Below, piece by piece: positions 36,503-45,041 of a DNA stretch of 64,000 nt. Each line of letters starts with the position of its first letter. Positions within the stretch are counted from its first letter, which is position 1. The stretch is from Paraburkholderia silviterrae (GTDB taxonomy: Bacteria > Pseudomonadota > Gammaproteobacteria > Burkholderiales > Burkholderiaceae), in the NCBI RefSeq assembly GCF_004353915.1, contig NZ_SMRP01000028.1, positions 2,883 through 66,882 on the forward strand. Reading direction: 5' to 3'. The position numbers and the translations under genes are program-made. The notes below the pieces were generated by a model, which saw nothing but the letters and a program-made list of their open reading frames with translations, was not told the DNA's origin and did no database searches.

Positions 36503-38035
36503 ATGTCGCTTCTATCCGCAGTCAGTTCGTTGTTCGGCGCCGCCGTGGACGCCGCCACGGGCAGCACCAGCAACGGCGCGAGCCCGTCCGACCTCGCGAG
36601 CCAGGGCTTCGCGCAAACGCTGCAGCAAAGCATCGCCGCGCAAAACGCGCAGAACATGCCGGGCCCGCAGGGCAGCGCCTCGCAGCAGGGCGCGCAGGCG
36701 AATGCGTCGATCGCGTCGACCGCTTCTTCGGCTGCTTCGTCGGCCTACAACGGCGCGAGCCCGGCGGCGGCGCAGCATTCGTCGCAATCCTCGCCATCGT
36801 CCCAGCCGGCGCAACAGGCCAATAACGGCGCTTCGGTGCACGACGCGCAACACGCGTCGAATGGCAATCGCCGCGCCGACGACGCCCATGCGCGCCAGAA
36901 GCAGGCCGAAGCCGCAGGCTCGCAGGCCGCCGCGGCGCAGGTTCAGGTGCAACAGGCCCAGCAGGCGGCGCAGCAGCAGGCCCAGAGCGACGGCGACGCC
37001 GCCGCCCAGGCCACCGACGCCACGCTCGCCGGGGTGGCGTCGGCAGCAACCGGGGCAGCAGGCGCGGATGCCAGCGCCAACGGCGCGGCGGGCGACGGCA
37101 CCGGCACCGGCACCGCCAGCGGCGACCCGAAGTCGGTGAGCGACGCGCTCAATGCCGCGCTCGCGACGCTGCGCGGCGGCGCGGCTACGCTGAACACGCA
37201 CGTCGCGAGCGCCGCGCAGGGTGCGGCTTCGACCGGGTCGAGCATCGCGAGCAGCTTCGCGGCGCACATGGGCACGCAGGCGAAGGTGAAAACGCTGGGC
37301 ACCGGCATCGACGACAAGAGCGCCGCCGACGGCACCTCGAAGTCCGTCGCCGCCACGGCAGCCGACACGGGCGCGCAGAACGCCAACGCCGCGCTTGCCG
37401 CGGCGGCAACGGCGACGCAGCAGGCCGCGTCCACGCAAACGGCCGCATCGAGCAGCGCCACAGACACGCTCGCCGCGACCCAGGCCGCCGCCGCAGCAGC
37501 GGCTCAGGCCCAGGCGACCCAGGCCACCCAGAGCGCGAGCGCCAACCCGGCCGCGGCGGCGGCGGCGTCCACCGCGCTCGCCCCGCAAGTGGGCACCTCG
37601 GACTGGGAGGACGCGCTCAGTCAAAAAGTGGTGTTCCTCTCGAACGCGCACCAGCAGTCGGCGGAGCTCACGCTCAATCCCAAGGACCTCGGGCCGCTGC
37701 AGGTCGTGCTGCAAGTCGCCGACAACCATGCGCACGCGCTGTTCGTCTCGCAGCATCAGCAGGTGCGCGAGGCCGTCGAGGCTGCCCTGCCGAAGCTGCG
37801 CGAGCAGATGCAGGAGAACGGCATCGGCCTTGGCAGCGCGAGCGTGAGCGACGGCTTCTCGCGCCAGATGAACCAGCAGGCGCAGCAAGACAGCGGCAGC
37901 GGCGCGGGCGGCTCGCGCACGTCGCGCTCGGGCGGCGCCGCCGGCGTCGGCCCGGCAGGCGGCGCGGACAGCGCCGCGAGCCCCGCCACGACGGCCACGC
38001 AGCGCAGCGTGGGCTTGATCGACACGTTCGCCTGA
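36503..38035 (+). CDS. fliK: Flagellar hook-length control protein FliK (canonical)
   Basis: 510 residues. Most of the protein is Ala/Gln/Ser/Thr-rich, as in secreted molecular rulers. The C-terminal Flg_hook domain is clear near residues 390-460 (AELTLNPKDLGPLQVVLQVADNHAHALFVSQHQQVREAVE). Start at 36503 with GAGAGCAGACAGC upstream. It lies 94 bases after fliJ and ends the fliF operon. A second FliK-like gene is at 27306. Confidence 0.93.
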   Translation: MSLLSAVSSLFGAAVDAATGSTSNGASPSDLASQGFAQTLQQSIAAQNAQNMPGPQGSASQQGAQANASIASTASSAASSAYNGASPAAAQHSSQSSPSSQPAQQANNGASVHDAQHASNGNRRADDAHARQKQAEAAGSQAAAAQVQVQQAQQAAQQQAQSDGDAAAQATDATLAGVASAATGAAGADASANGAAGDGTGTGTASGDPKSVSDALNAALATLRGGAATLNTHVASAAQGAASTGSSIASSFAAHMGTQAKVKTLGTGIDDKSAADGTSKSVAATAADTGAQNANAALAAAATATQQAASTQTAASSSATDTLAATQAAAAAAAQAQATQATQSASANPAAAAAASTALAPQVGTSDWEDALSQKVVFLSNAHQQSAELTLNPKDLGPLQVVLQVADNHAHALFVSQHQQVREAVEAALPKLREQMQENGIGLGSASVSDGFSRQMNQQAQQDSGSGAGGSRTSRSGGAAGVGPAGGADSAASPATTATQRSVGLIDTFA

Positions 38036-38218
38036 GGCGTGATGTAGCGCGCGCCGCAAGGCGCACGCGGGCACCGGGCACCCCGGCCCCGAGGCTTCCG
38101 GCGGCATGGCCGCGCCGCCTGCGCGCCCGCGCGTGCGTGAGCCGGCCTGCGCGCGCTCATCGATGCCACGCGCATCGAGCCTGCCGGGCGCGGCCGCGCT
38201 CACGCCACAAAGCCAGGA

Positions 38219-38244
38219 GATAGCCGCAAATCCCCCGTCTATTC
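38219..38244. promoter_or_regulatory. Candidate FlhDC operator upstream of fliL
   Basis: GATAGCCG-CAAAT-CCCCCGTCTATTC, 198 bases before the fliL start, matching the motif at 63165 and, in reverse, at 30591. The rest of the 400-base gap between fliK and fliL holds no gene. Confidence 0.6.
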
Positions 38245-38397
38245 CTCCCATCGCTGTAAGCCAAAAGCCGGAACAATGCAGGCTGCCGGAATGAATGCGA
38301 GCGCGCAACTCGACACTCACCCGCGGATCGGTAGCGATCAGCAACGGTGAACAGCGACGCGCCGCACGCCCTCCGGCCCCGACATCCGCAACACCAG

Positions 38398-38436
38398 GCT
38401 CACCCAAGGCTCATCCAGGCTCATCCAGGCTCACAA
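38398..38436 (+). repeat. Short 10-bp imperfect direct repeats before fliL
   Basis: CAGGCTCACC, AAGGCTCATC, CAGGCTCATC and CAGGCTCACA follow each other just upstream of the fliL ATG, taking up the place where a ribosome binding site would be expected. No strong Shine-Dalgarno sequence is seen. Confidence 0.7.
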
Positions 38437-38441
38437 CCGAC

Positions 38442-38951
38442 ATGGCGACGACCCCGACCGCAAACCCGCAAGCCGCGCTCCAAAGCGCGCAACCCGGACC
38501 GCTCAAGCGCATCCTTCTCATCGCGCTCATCGCGATTCTTGCCGCAGGCGCTGCGGGCGGCGGCGTCTGGTTCTTCATGTCGCGCCACGCGACGAGCGCG
38601 CCGGCCGCCGCAAGCGCGCCGCCGCCGCCCGCCGTGCCCGTCTACTACGCGCTCGAGCCGATGACCGTGAACCTGCAGGCCGACGACGGCGAGTCGCACT
38701 ATCTGCGCGTCGGCCTCACGCTCAAGCTCGACAGCCAGGCCACCCAGGACGCGCTCGTCGCGCGCATGCCCGAGATCCGCAGCCGCGTGCTGCTCGCGCT
38801 CTCGAACAAGCATCCGTCCGATCTCGCACCGCTCGAGGGCAAGCGCGCGCTTGCCGCCGAGCTCGCCAGGCTCATCGCGCAGCCCTCCGACCCGCGCGGC
38901 ACGCCCGCCAAGGTTGAAGACGTGCTGTTCACCGAATTCGTCGTCCAGTAA
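38442..38951 (+). CDS. fliL: Flagellar basal-body-associated protein FliL
   Basis: 169 residues. Single N-terminal membrane helix near residues 25-45 (RILLIALIAILAAGAAGGGVWFF), an Ala/Pro linker, then the periplasmic domain (YYALEPMTVNLQADDGESHYLRVGLTLKL, VLLALSNKHPSDL). FliL surrounds the stator. First gene of the fliLMNOPQR operon. The chosen start is where family homology begins. Confidence 0.93.
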   Translation: MATTPTANPQAALQSAQPGPLKRILLIALIAILAAGAAGGGVWFFMSRHATSAPAAASAPPPPAVPVYYALEPMTVNLQADDGESHYLRVGLTLKLDSQATQDALVARMPEIRSRVLLALSNKHPSDLAPLEGKRALAAELARLIAQPSDPRGTPAKVEDVLFTEFVVQ

Positions 38952-39041
38952 GCGCAGCATGAGCACGCTCAACATGAACCCGCGCGTTCGCCCGCATGCC
39001 GCGTGCGCGGGCACGACGCAGCCAATCTGGAGCCTGGCATC

Positions 39042-40046
39042 ATGAGCATGGGTCACGACGAGTTCATGTCGCAGGAGGAGGTCGATGCCCTCCTCAAAGG
39101 CGTCACCGGCGAAGTCGACATCGAGTCGACCCAGACCGAGCATCAGGGTGTGCGCCCGTACAACATCGCGACGCAGGAACGCATCGTGCGCGGCCGCATG
39201 CCCGGCCTCGAGATCATCAACGAGCGTTTCGCGCGCCTCATGCGCGTGGGTATCTTCAACTTCATGCGCCGCACCGCCGAGATTTCCGTGGGCCCCGTGC
39301 GCGTGCAGAAGTACAGCGAGTTCACGCGCAACCTGCCGATCCCGACGAATCTGAACCTCGTGCACGTGAAGCCGCTGCGCGGCACGTCGCTGTTCGTGTT
39401 CGACCCGAACCTCGTGTTCTTCGTGGTGGACAACCTGTTCGGCGGCGACGGGCGCTTTCACACGCGCGTCGAAGGCCGCGACTTCACGCAGACCGAGCAG
39501 CGCATCATCGGCAAGCTGCTCAATCTCGTGTTCGATCACTACACCACGGCGTGGAAGAGCGTGCGCCCACTCACGTTCGAGTACGTGCGCTCGGAGATGC
39601 ACACGCAGTTCGCCAACGTGGCGACGCCCAACGAGATCGTGATCGTCACGCAGTTCTCGATCGAGTTCGGCACGACGGGCGGCACGCTCCACATCTGCAT
39701 GCCCTACTCGATGATCGAGCCGATCCGCGACGTGCTCGCCTCGCCGCTGCAAGGCGAAGTGCTCGACGTGGACCGCCGCTGGGTGCGCGTGCTCTCGCAG
39801 CAGGTGCAGGCCGCCGAAGTGGAGCTCACCGCCGATCTCGCGCAGGTGCCCGTCACGTTCGAGCAGATCCTGAACATGAAGAAGGGCGATGTCCTGCCGA
39901 TGAACATCCCCGAGCACATCGTCGCCAAAGTGGACGGCGTGCCGGTGATGGAATGCGGCTACGGAATTTTCAATGGTCAATACGCGTTGCGGGTCCAGAA
40001 GATGATCAGCGCAGCCGACACGATGAAGGAAGGTGGATATGAGTGA
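39042..40046 (+). CDS. fliM: Flagellar motor switch protein FliM
   Basis: 334 residues. The CheY-binding N terminus (FMSQEEVDALLKGV), GRMPGLEIINERFARLMRVGIFNFMRR, the GGDGRFHTRVEGRDFTQTEQRI segment and a C-terminal SpoA domain are all present. Forms most of the C ring and receives CheY-P. Start at 39042 (ATG AGC ATG); the second ATG six bases later is equally possible. Overlaps fliN by eight bases. Confidence 0.96.
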   Translation: MSMGHDEFMSQEEVDALLKGVTGEVDIESTQTEHQGVRPYNIATQERIVRGRMPGLEIINERFARLMRVGIFNFMRRTAEISVGPVRVQKYSEFTRNLPIPTNLNLVHVKPLRGTSLFVFDPNLVFFVVDNLFGGDGRFHTRVEGRDFTQTEQRIIGKLLNLVFDHYTTAWKSVRPLTFEYVRSEMHTQFANVATPNEIVIVTQFSIEFGTTGGTLHICMPYSMIEPIRDVLASPLQGEVLDVDRRWVRVLSQQVQAAEVELTADLAQVPVTFEQILNMKKGDVLPMNIPEHIVAKVDGVPVMECGYGIFNGQYALRVQKMISAADTMKEGGYE

Positions 40047-40500
40047 CGTGAACGCCACGCAAGGGGACGAGCCCGTGCCGGGTCAGCAAGCCGCCGCCGG
40101 CGCGGCCGATGCGATGGACGCCATGGACGACTGGGCCGCCGCGCTCGCCGAGCAGAACGGCCACGAAAGCCACGAAGTGGCCGCGCAGCCCGCCGCCGTG
40201 TTCCAGCCGCTCTCGAAGGTCGACTCGAACTCGACGCGCAACGACATCGACATGATTCTGGACATTCCCGTCCAGATGACCGTGGAGCTTGGCCGCACCA
40301 AGATCGCCATCCGCAACCTGCTGCAGCTCGCGCAGGGCTCGGTGGTGGAGCTCGACGGCCTCGCCGGCGAGCCCATGGACGTGCTCGTGAACGGCTGCCT
40401 CATCGCCCAGGGCGAAGTGGTGGTCGTGAACGACAAGTTCGGCATCCGCCTCACCGACATCATTACGCCCTCCGAGCGCATCCGGAAGCTGAATCGATGA
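40039..40500 (+). CDS. fliN: Flagellar motor switch protein FliN
   Basis: 153 residues. Ala-rich N-terminal arm of about 70 residues, then the SpoA domain (MILDIPVQMTVELGRTKIAIRNLLQLAQGSVVELDGLAGEPMDVLVNG) that forms the base of the C ring. ATG at 40039 preceded by GGAAGGTGG. fliO starts within its stop (ATGA). Confidence 0.96.
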   Translation: MSDVNATQGDEPVPGQQAAAGAADAMDAMDDWAAALAEQNGHESHEVAAQPAAVFQPLSKVDSNSTRNDIDMILDIPVQMTVELGRTKIAIRNLLQLAQGSVVELDGLAGEPMDVLVNGCLIAQGEVVVVNDKFGIRLTDIITPSERIRKLNR

Positions 40501-41048
40501 AACGCCTTGCTGCATCCGCGGGCTTCGCGCTGGCTAGTGCATGCGTATGTGCTTGCGCATGGCTCGCCGCCCTGCCCGCGCAGGCCGCCGACCTGCAGGC
40601 CGTAAACGAGGCCGCGCGCTCGGCATCGAGCGCTTCAGCAGTCATCGCAGGCAGCGCGGTGCCCTCGCTCGGCTTCGGCGCGGTGCTGCAAACCGTGTTC
40701 GGCCTCGTGCTCGTGATTGGCGTGGTGTTTGGCTGCGCGTGGCTCGCACGGCGCCTGGGCCTGCAGCACGGCCCGAAGAGCGCGCTCGTGAAGACCGTGG
40801 GCGGCGCCTCGCTCGGCGGCAAGGAGCGCGTGGCCGTGGTCGAGATTGGCGACACCTGGCTCGTGCTCGGTGCCGCACCCGGCAACGTGCGCCTCCTGCA
40901 CACGATGCCCGCGGGCGAGCTGCCCGCCTCTGCCGGCGTTGCGACCGGCTCCGCCGCCCTTCAAGGCACCTTCGGACAGCGCTTTCGTGACGCGCTGAAA
41001 AACGAAGCAGGCAAACGTTTCAAGCGTCACGACGGCGGAGCGCAGTAA
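40497..41048 (+). CDS. fliO: Flagellar export gate assembly protein FliO
   Basis: 183 residues. Signal-like N terminus (MKRLAASAGFALASACVCACAWLAALPAQA), one membrane helix near residues 60-82 (LQTVFGLVLVIGVVFGCAWLA), and the cytoplasmic FliO domain (VKTVGGASLGGKERVAVVEIGDTWLVLGAAPGNV). It aids assembly of the FliP ring. The gene is followed directly by fliP. Confidence 0.92.
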   Translation: MKRLAASAGFALASACVCACAWLAALPAQAADLQAVNEAARSASSASAVIAGSAVPSLGFGAVLQTVFGLVLVIGVVFGCAWLARRLGLQHGPKSALVKTVGGASLGGKERVAVVEIGDTWLVLGAAPGNVRLLHTMPAGELPASAGVATGSAALQGTFGQRFRDALKNEAGKRFKRHDGGAQ

Positions 41049-41894
41049 ATGCACGGCAGCACCCATCATGACGCGCTAGCGGGCGGCCACGCTCGCGCGC
41101 ACACTTCCTCGATCGTGAGATTCTCGCGTGCGGCCTTGCCCGTCGCGCTCGTGCTCGGCGCGGGCGCCGCGGCGCTGCTGCTGCCGCACCTGGCTCACGC
41201 CCAGGCTGCCGCGCAGGCGCAGGGCCTGCCCGCCTTCAACACGAGCCCGGGCCCCAACGGCGGCACCACGTATTCGCTGAGCGTGCAGACGATGCTGCTG
41301 CTCACGATGCTGTCGTTCCTGCCCGCGATGGTGCTGATGATGACGAGCTTCACGCGCATCATCATCGTGCTCTCGCTGCTGCGCCAGGCGCTCGGCACGA
41401 CGACCACGCCGCCCAACCAGGTGCTCGTGGGTCTCGCGCTGTTCCTCACCCTGTTCGTGATGTCGCCCGTGCTAGACAAGGCCTACAACGACGGCTACAA
41501 GCCGTTCGCCGCGGGCACGATCTCGATGGACGATGCGGTGACGCGCGGCGTCGCGCCCTTCAAGACCTTCATGCTGCGGCAGACCCGCGAGTCCGATCTC
41601 GCACTCTTCGCGCGCATCTCGCACGCGGCGCCCATGCAGGGCCCCGAGGACGTACCGCTCACGCTGCTCGTGCCCTCGTTCGTCACGAGCGAGCTGAAGA
41701 CGGGTTTTCAGATCGGCTTTACGATCTTCATTCCGTTTCTCATCATCGACATGGTGGTGGCGAGCGTGCTCATGTCGATGGGCATGATGATGGTGTCGCC
41801 CGCGACGATCTCGCTGCCGTTCAAGCTCATGCTGTTCGTGCTCGTGGACGGCTGGCAATTGCTGATCGGCTCGCTCGCACAGAGTTTCACCTGA
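41049..41894 (+). CDS. fliP: Flagellar export gate protein FliP
   Basis: 281 residues. Cleaved N-terminal signal region, then four membrane helices. SVQTMLLLTMLSFLPAMVLMMTSFTRIIIVLSLLRQALGTTTTPPNQVLVGLALFLT is the family signature, and FLIIDMVVASVLMSMGMMMV closes it. Starts immediately after the fliO TAA. Confidence 0.96.
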   Translation: MHGSTHHDALAGGHARAHTSSIVRFSRAALPVALVLGAGAAALLLPHLAHAQAAAQAQGLPAFNTSPGPNGGTTYSLSVQTMLLLTMLSFLPAMVLMMTSFTRIIIVLSLLRQALGTTTTPPNQVLVGLALFLTLFVMSPVLDKAYNDGYKPFAAGTISMDDAVTRGVAPFKTFMLRQTRESDLALFARISHAAPMQGPEDVPLTLLVPSFVTSELKTGFQIGFTIFIPFLIIDMVVASVLMSMGMMMVSPATISLPFKLMLFVLVDGWQLLIGSLAQSFT

Positions 41895-41904
41895 GGAGTT
41901 CGCT

Positions 41905-42174
41905 ATGACGCCCGAAACCGTCATGACCCTTTCGCACGAAGCGATGTATGTGGCGTTGCTGCTGGCCGCGCCGCTCTTGCTCGTGTCGCTCGTCGTCGGT
42001 CTCGTGGTGAGCCTCTTTCAGGCGGCCACGCAAATCAATGAAAGCACGCTTTCGTTCATCCCCAAGCTCATCGCGATTGCGGTGACGCTCGTGATTGCCG
42101 GGCCGTGGATGCTCACCACCATGCTCGATTACATGCATCACATGTTCGCCAGCATTCCGTCGCTTGCGGGCTAA
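41905..42174 (+). CDS. fliQ: Flagellar export gate protein FliQ
   Basis: 89 residues with two membrane helices (AMYVALLLAAPLLLVSLVVGLVVSLFQAATQINE; ALVIAGPWMLTTMLDYM type). FQAATQINE/STLSFIPKL is conserved. GAGGAGTTCGCT precedes the ATG. Confidence 0.96.
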   Translation: MTPETVMTLSHEAMYVALLLAAPLLLVSLVVGLVVSLFQAATQINESTLSFIPKLIAIAVTLVIAGPWMLTTMLDYMHHMFASIPSLAG

Positions 42175-42214
42175 GCGCGCTTTTTAACCTCGCGCGCTCT
42201 GCGGCTCTCACACG

Positions 42215-43006
42215 ATGTTCACCGTCACCTACGCGCAGCTCAATCTCTGGCTCACCGCGTTCCTCTGGCCGTTCACGCGCATTCTCGCGCTGGTGGCTGT
42301 GGCGCCCATACTCGGCCACCGCTCGGTGCCTACGCGGGTAAAGATCGGGATTGCGGCGTTCATCACGCTCATCGTCGCGCCTACGCTCGACCCCATGCCG
42401 CAGGTCACGGTGTTTTCGGCCGAAGGCGTGTGGATTCTCGTTAATCAGTTTCTGATTGGCGCGGCGCTTGGGTTCACGATGCAGATCGTGTTCGCTGTCG
42501 TGACAGCGGCGGGCGATTTGATGGGGCTGGGTATGGGGCTCGGCTTCGCGTCGTTCTTCGATCCGCAAGCCAATACGTCCACGCCCGCGCTTTCGTCGTG
42601 GCTCAACATGATGGCGATGCTCGCGTTTCTCGTCTTCGACGGGCATTTGCAGATGATTGCCGCACTAGTCGAGACGTTTCATAGCGTGCCGGTGTCGGCC
42701 AATGTGCTTTCGGGCAATGGCTACAGGTTGATCGCGGGCTGGGGCGCGACGGTGTTTAACGGAGGGCTGCTGCTCTCGCTGCCCGTGGTGGTGGCGCTGC
42801 TCATTACCAATATCTCGCTCGGCATTCTTAATCGGGCGGCGCCGCAGATCGGGATTTTTCAAATTGGGTTCGCGCTCACGATGCTCGTGGGCTTGCTGCT
42901 GATTCAGATGATGATGCCCAATCTGATTCCCTATTTCGCGCGGCTTTTTGATGGCGGCATCGATCAGATGGGGCGGGTGGCGGCGGGTCTCAGGCCAATG
43001 CCGTGA
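42215..43006 (+). CDS. fliR: Flagellar export gate protein FliR
   Basis: 263 residues with about six membrane helices. PFTRILALVAVAPILGHRSVPTRVKIGIAAFIT and LVNQFLIGAALGFTMQIVFAVVTAAGDLMGLGMGL match FliR. Last gene of the fliL-R operon; its stop converges on the tpsB gene with a 30-base gap. Confidence 0.95.
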   Translation: MFTVTYAQLNLWLTAFLWPFTRILALVAVAPILGHRSVPTRVKIGIAAFITLIVAPTLDPMPQVTVFSAEGVWILVNQFLIGAALGFTMQIVFAVVTAAGDLMGLGMGLGFASFFDPQANTSTPALSSWLNMMAMLAFLVFDGHLQMIAALVETFHSVPVSANVLSGNGYRLIAGWGATVFNGGLLLSLPVVVALLITNISLGILNRAAPQIGIFQIGFALTMLVGLLLIQMMMPNLIPYFARLFDGGIDQMGRVAAGLRPMP

Positions 43007-43036
43007 AGCACCCGCAACACCACACCACGCTCACCA

Positions 43037-44767
43037 CTAGATCATGGCGGTGAGCGTCACCCAAGTCTGCTGACGCGCCGCATGCTCGAGACCCTGGCCC
43101 GTGCGCATCGCATAGCTGATCTGCGCCGAAACATGCTTGCCGCTATAGCTCGCGCCAATCCCATAACCCTGCAGACGCACCGACGCCCCCGCCATGAGAC
43201 CATCGTTGCGGGTTCGGCCACGCGCGTCGTCATAAAAAATCTGCAACGCGGTGCCCGGCAGCGGCCGGATGAACTGGCTCACGCCAACGGAAACAATCAC
43301 GCCGTCATCGACAGCGGCTGCGTTCTGGTCGTACGCGCGCACCGCCGATGGCCCACCCAGACCGAGCCGCTGCGAACCGTCCAGGGCCCGGCTGGCCCAC
43401 TGGCCACGAACCGCCAGCGAGGCTTGGGTGGTGGAAGTGAGCGATTGAATAAACGTGGCGGACGGCTCGAGCTTGTAGAAGTCGTACCGGCGATCGACAT
43501 ACGGAGAATCGCTGGTCCCATGGTCGTATTCCTTCTGCCGCGTCGCGCCACGACTCGCGATGACGCTGTACTGCGTCACGTTCCTGCGCGCGCCCCAATT
43601 GCCATAAAAATTGCCATCGGCACGTAGCGACGCCACGAGACTGCGTTGCCGGCTCTCGAGGATATTGTCGAATTTTTCGTCGGTCGAGTCCCAGGCTTCC
43701 ATGCCCGCGCCAAGGTCGAGACTCGCGTTGGCGGTGCGAATCGCCGGCGTGGAGCCATACAGGCTGACGACGTCGGCCGAGCCCGTGCCTAGGCCGCTAA
43801 ACTCCTCGCCCAGCTTGTAGTCCACATGCGAGTACGCAAGGCCCGCGCGGCTCGCGCCCAATCCAGTCAACATGTCATAGGACAAACGGCCGAGACGCGT
43901 GCGCCCTTCCTCGCCGGCGCTCGTCTGCATGAAACGCGGCGTGAAATAGACGGTCGCCTGCAACTGGTCGCCCAGGCCGAGCGCGTTGTTGACGCCACCG
44001 GAAACGCCGACACGGCGCCACCCGGCTTGCCGCGAGCCCGAGTTGTCGAGGGTGGCCGCAGCGTAAAAGCGGTCGGCAGGCGTGACGTCGACATCGACGA
44101 TCGTGCCGCCAGGCTCCGTTCCCGTCGCGAGCGCCGACGACACCGAGCCGACGCCGGGTATGCCTTCGACGACGCGCATATTGTGTTCGATTTCGCGCAA
44201 CGTCGGCGTGGCCTCGCTGGTGCTCCCGAGAATGGCCTTGAGCCGTTGCGTCGACACTTTCGAGCCGTTTTCCACGCCGATCGATTCGACGTGGCCGCGC
44301 TCGATGCCGAAGCGCACGGCGCCGCCCGTGACGGTCTGCGGCGGCAGTGTCACGCGCACGAGCGTATCGCCGCCGTTGTACAGCACCGTCGTCAGCTCAT
44401 CGCGCAGCGTCTGCAATTGCGCAAGCGTCACGCTGCGCCCGCGCCACGGCGCGAGAAATGCATCGACACGCTGCCGCTCGGCTTCGGAAAGCGCGCCGCC
44501 AAAATCGAATTCGTTGACGACGAAGGAAAACTCGCCCTCTGGAGCAGACGGCCCGGCCGGTGTCGACGACTGCAAGGCGGGCGCGCGCTCGGGCGCGGAG
44601 TCGCCTTCGATGCCACGCGTCATGTCGCCGTTCTGACGGAGCAGCGAGCCCGCGCTGGGGAGCTCATAGGCTTGTGCGCAGCCATGCCACGCCGCCAGGC
44701 CGAGCAATGGCAGGCAGGCAGGACCGAGGCGATGGCAAAGGTGCCGGTACCGGTTGGAGACTTTCAA
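43037..44767 (-). CDS. Two-partner secretion outer-membrane transporter (TpsB, ShlB/FhaC family)
   Basis: 576 residues from a TTG at 44767. A signal-like segment (CLPLLGLAAWHGCAQA) precedes two POTRA-like domains (VNEFDFGGALSEAERQRVDAFLAPW; FGIERGHVESIGVENG; LREIEHNMRVVEGIPGVG) and a 16-strand barrel with the conserved LGGPSAVRAYD loop near the C-terminal third. It exports the TpsA protein encoded just upstream. No ATG or GTG with a good ribosome binding site lies near the signal peptide, so the start is uncertain; the frame is open to 44962. Confidence 0.88.
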   Translation of the reverse strand: MKVSNRYRHLCHRLGPACLPLLGLAAWHGCAQAYELPSAGSLLRQNGDMTRGIEGDSAPERAPALQSSTPAGPSAPEGEFSFVVNEFDFGGALSEAERQRVDAFLAPWRGRSVTLAQLQTLRDELTTVLYNGGDTLVRVTLPPQTVTGGAVRFGIERGHVESIGVENGSKVSTQRLKAILGSTSEATPTLREIEHNMRVVEGIPGVGSVSSALATGTEPGGTIVDVDVTPADRFYAAATLDNSGSRQAGWRRVGVSGGVNNALGLGDQLQATVYFTPRFMQTSAGEEGRTRLGRLSYDMLTGLGASRAGLAYSHVDYKLGEEFSGLGTGSADVVSLYGSTPAIRTANASLDLGAGMEAWDSTDEKFDNILESRQRSLVASLRADGNFYGNWGARRNVTQYSVIASRGATRQKEYDHGTSDSPYVDRRYDFYKLEPSATFIQSLTSTTQASLAVRGQWASRALDGSQRLGLGGPSAVRAYDQNAAAVDDGVIVSVGVSQFIRPLPGTALQIFYDDARGRTRNDGLMAGASVRLQGYGIGASYSGKHVSAQISYAMRTGQGLEHAARQQTWVTLTAMI

Positions 44768-44886
44768 GGTGCGAAGGGGAAACAAGGATGCAAATCGGGA
44801 TGCAAGCGGCGCAAATCGACGCGATCCAATCCGGCAGACGTTGCCGGTGGTGCCGGGACGCGCAAAGGGGAAACGCCAACAAGGGA

Positions 44887-44911
44887 GGGAGAGGCAACGC
44901 GTGCCTCTCCC
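44887..44911 (-). other. Strong hairpin between tpsA and tpsB
   Basis: GGGAGAGGCA-ACGCG-TGCCTCTCCC, a perfect 10-bp stem in the 274-base gap. No clear T-run follows on the minus strand, so it may be an attenuator or processing site lowering transporter expression relative to the exoprotein. Confidence 0.6.
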
Positions 44912-45041
44912 GTGTCGTGTGATCCGGCTGAACCGCCTGGAGGCGGAGGGCCGCCGGCGCAATCAGCGCAATCGGCGCAGGCCGAAGGCGCCGGCGGGCC
45001 GGTCTCCGCGATCCCCGGGGTCTCCGGGATCGATGCGGCTG

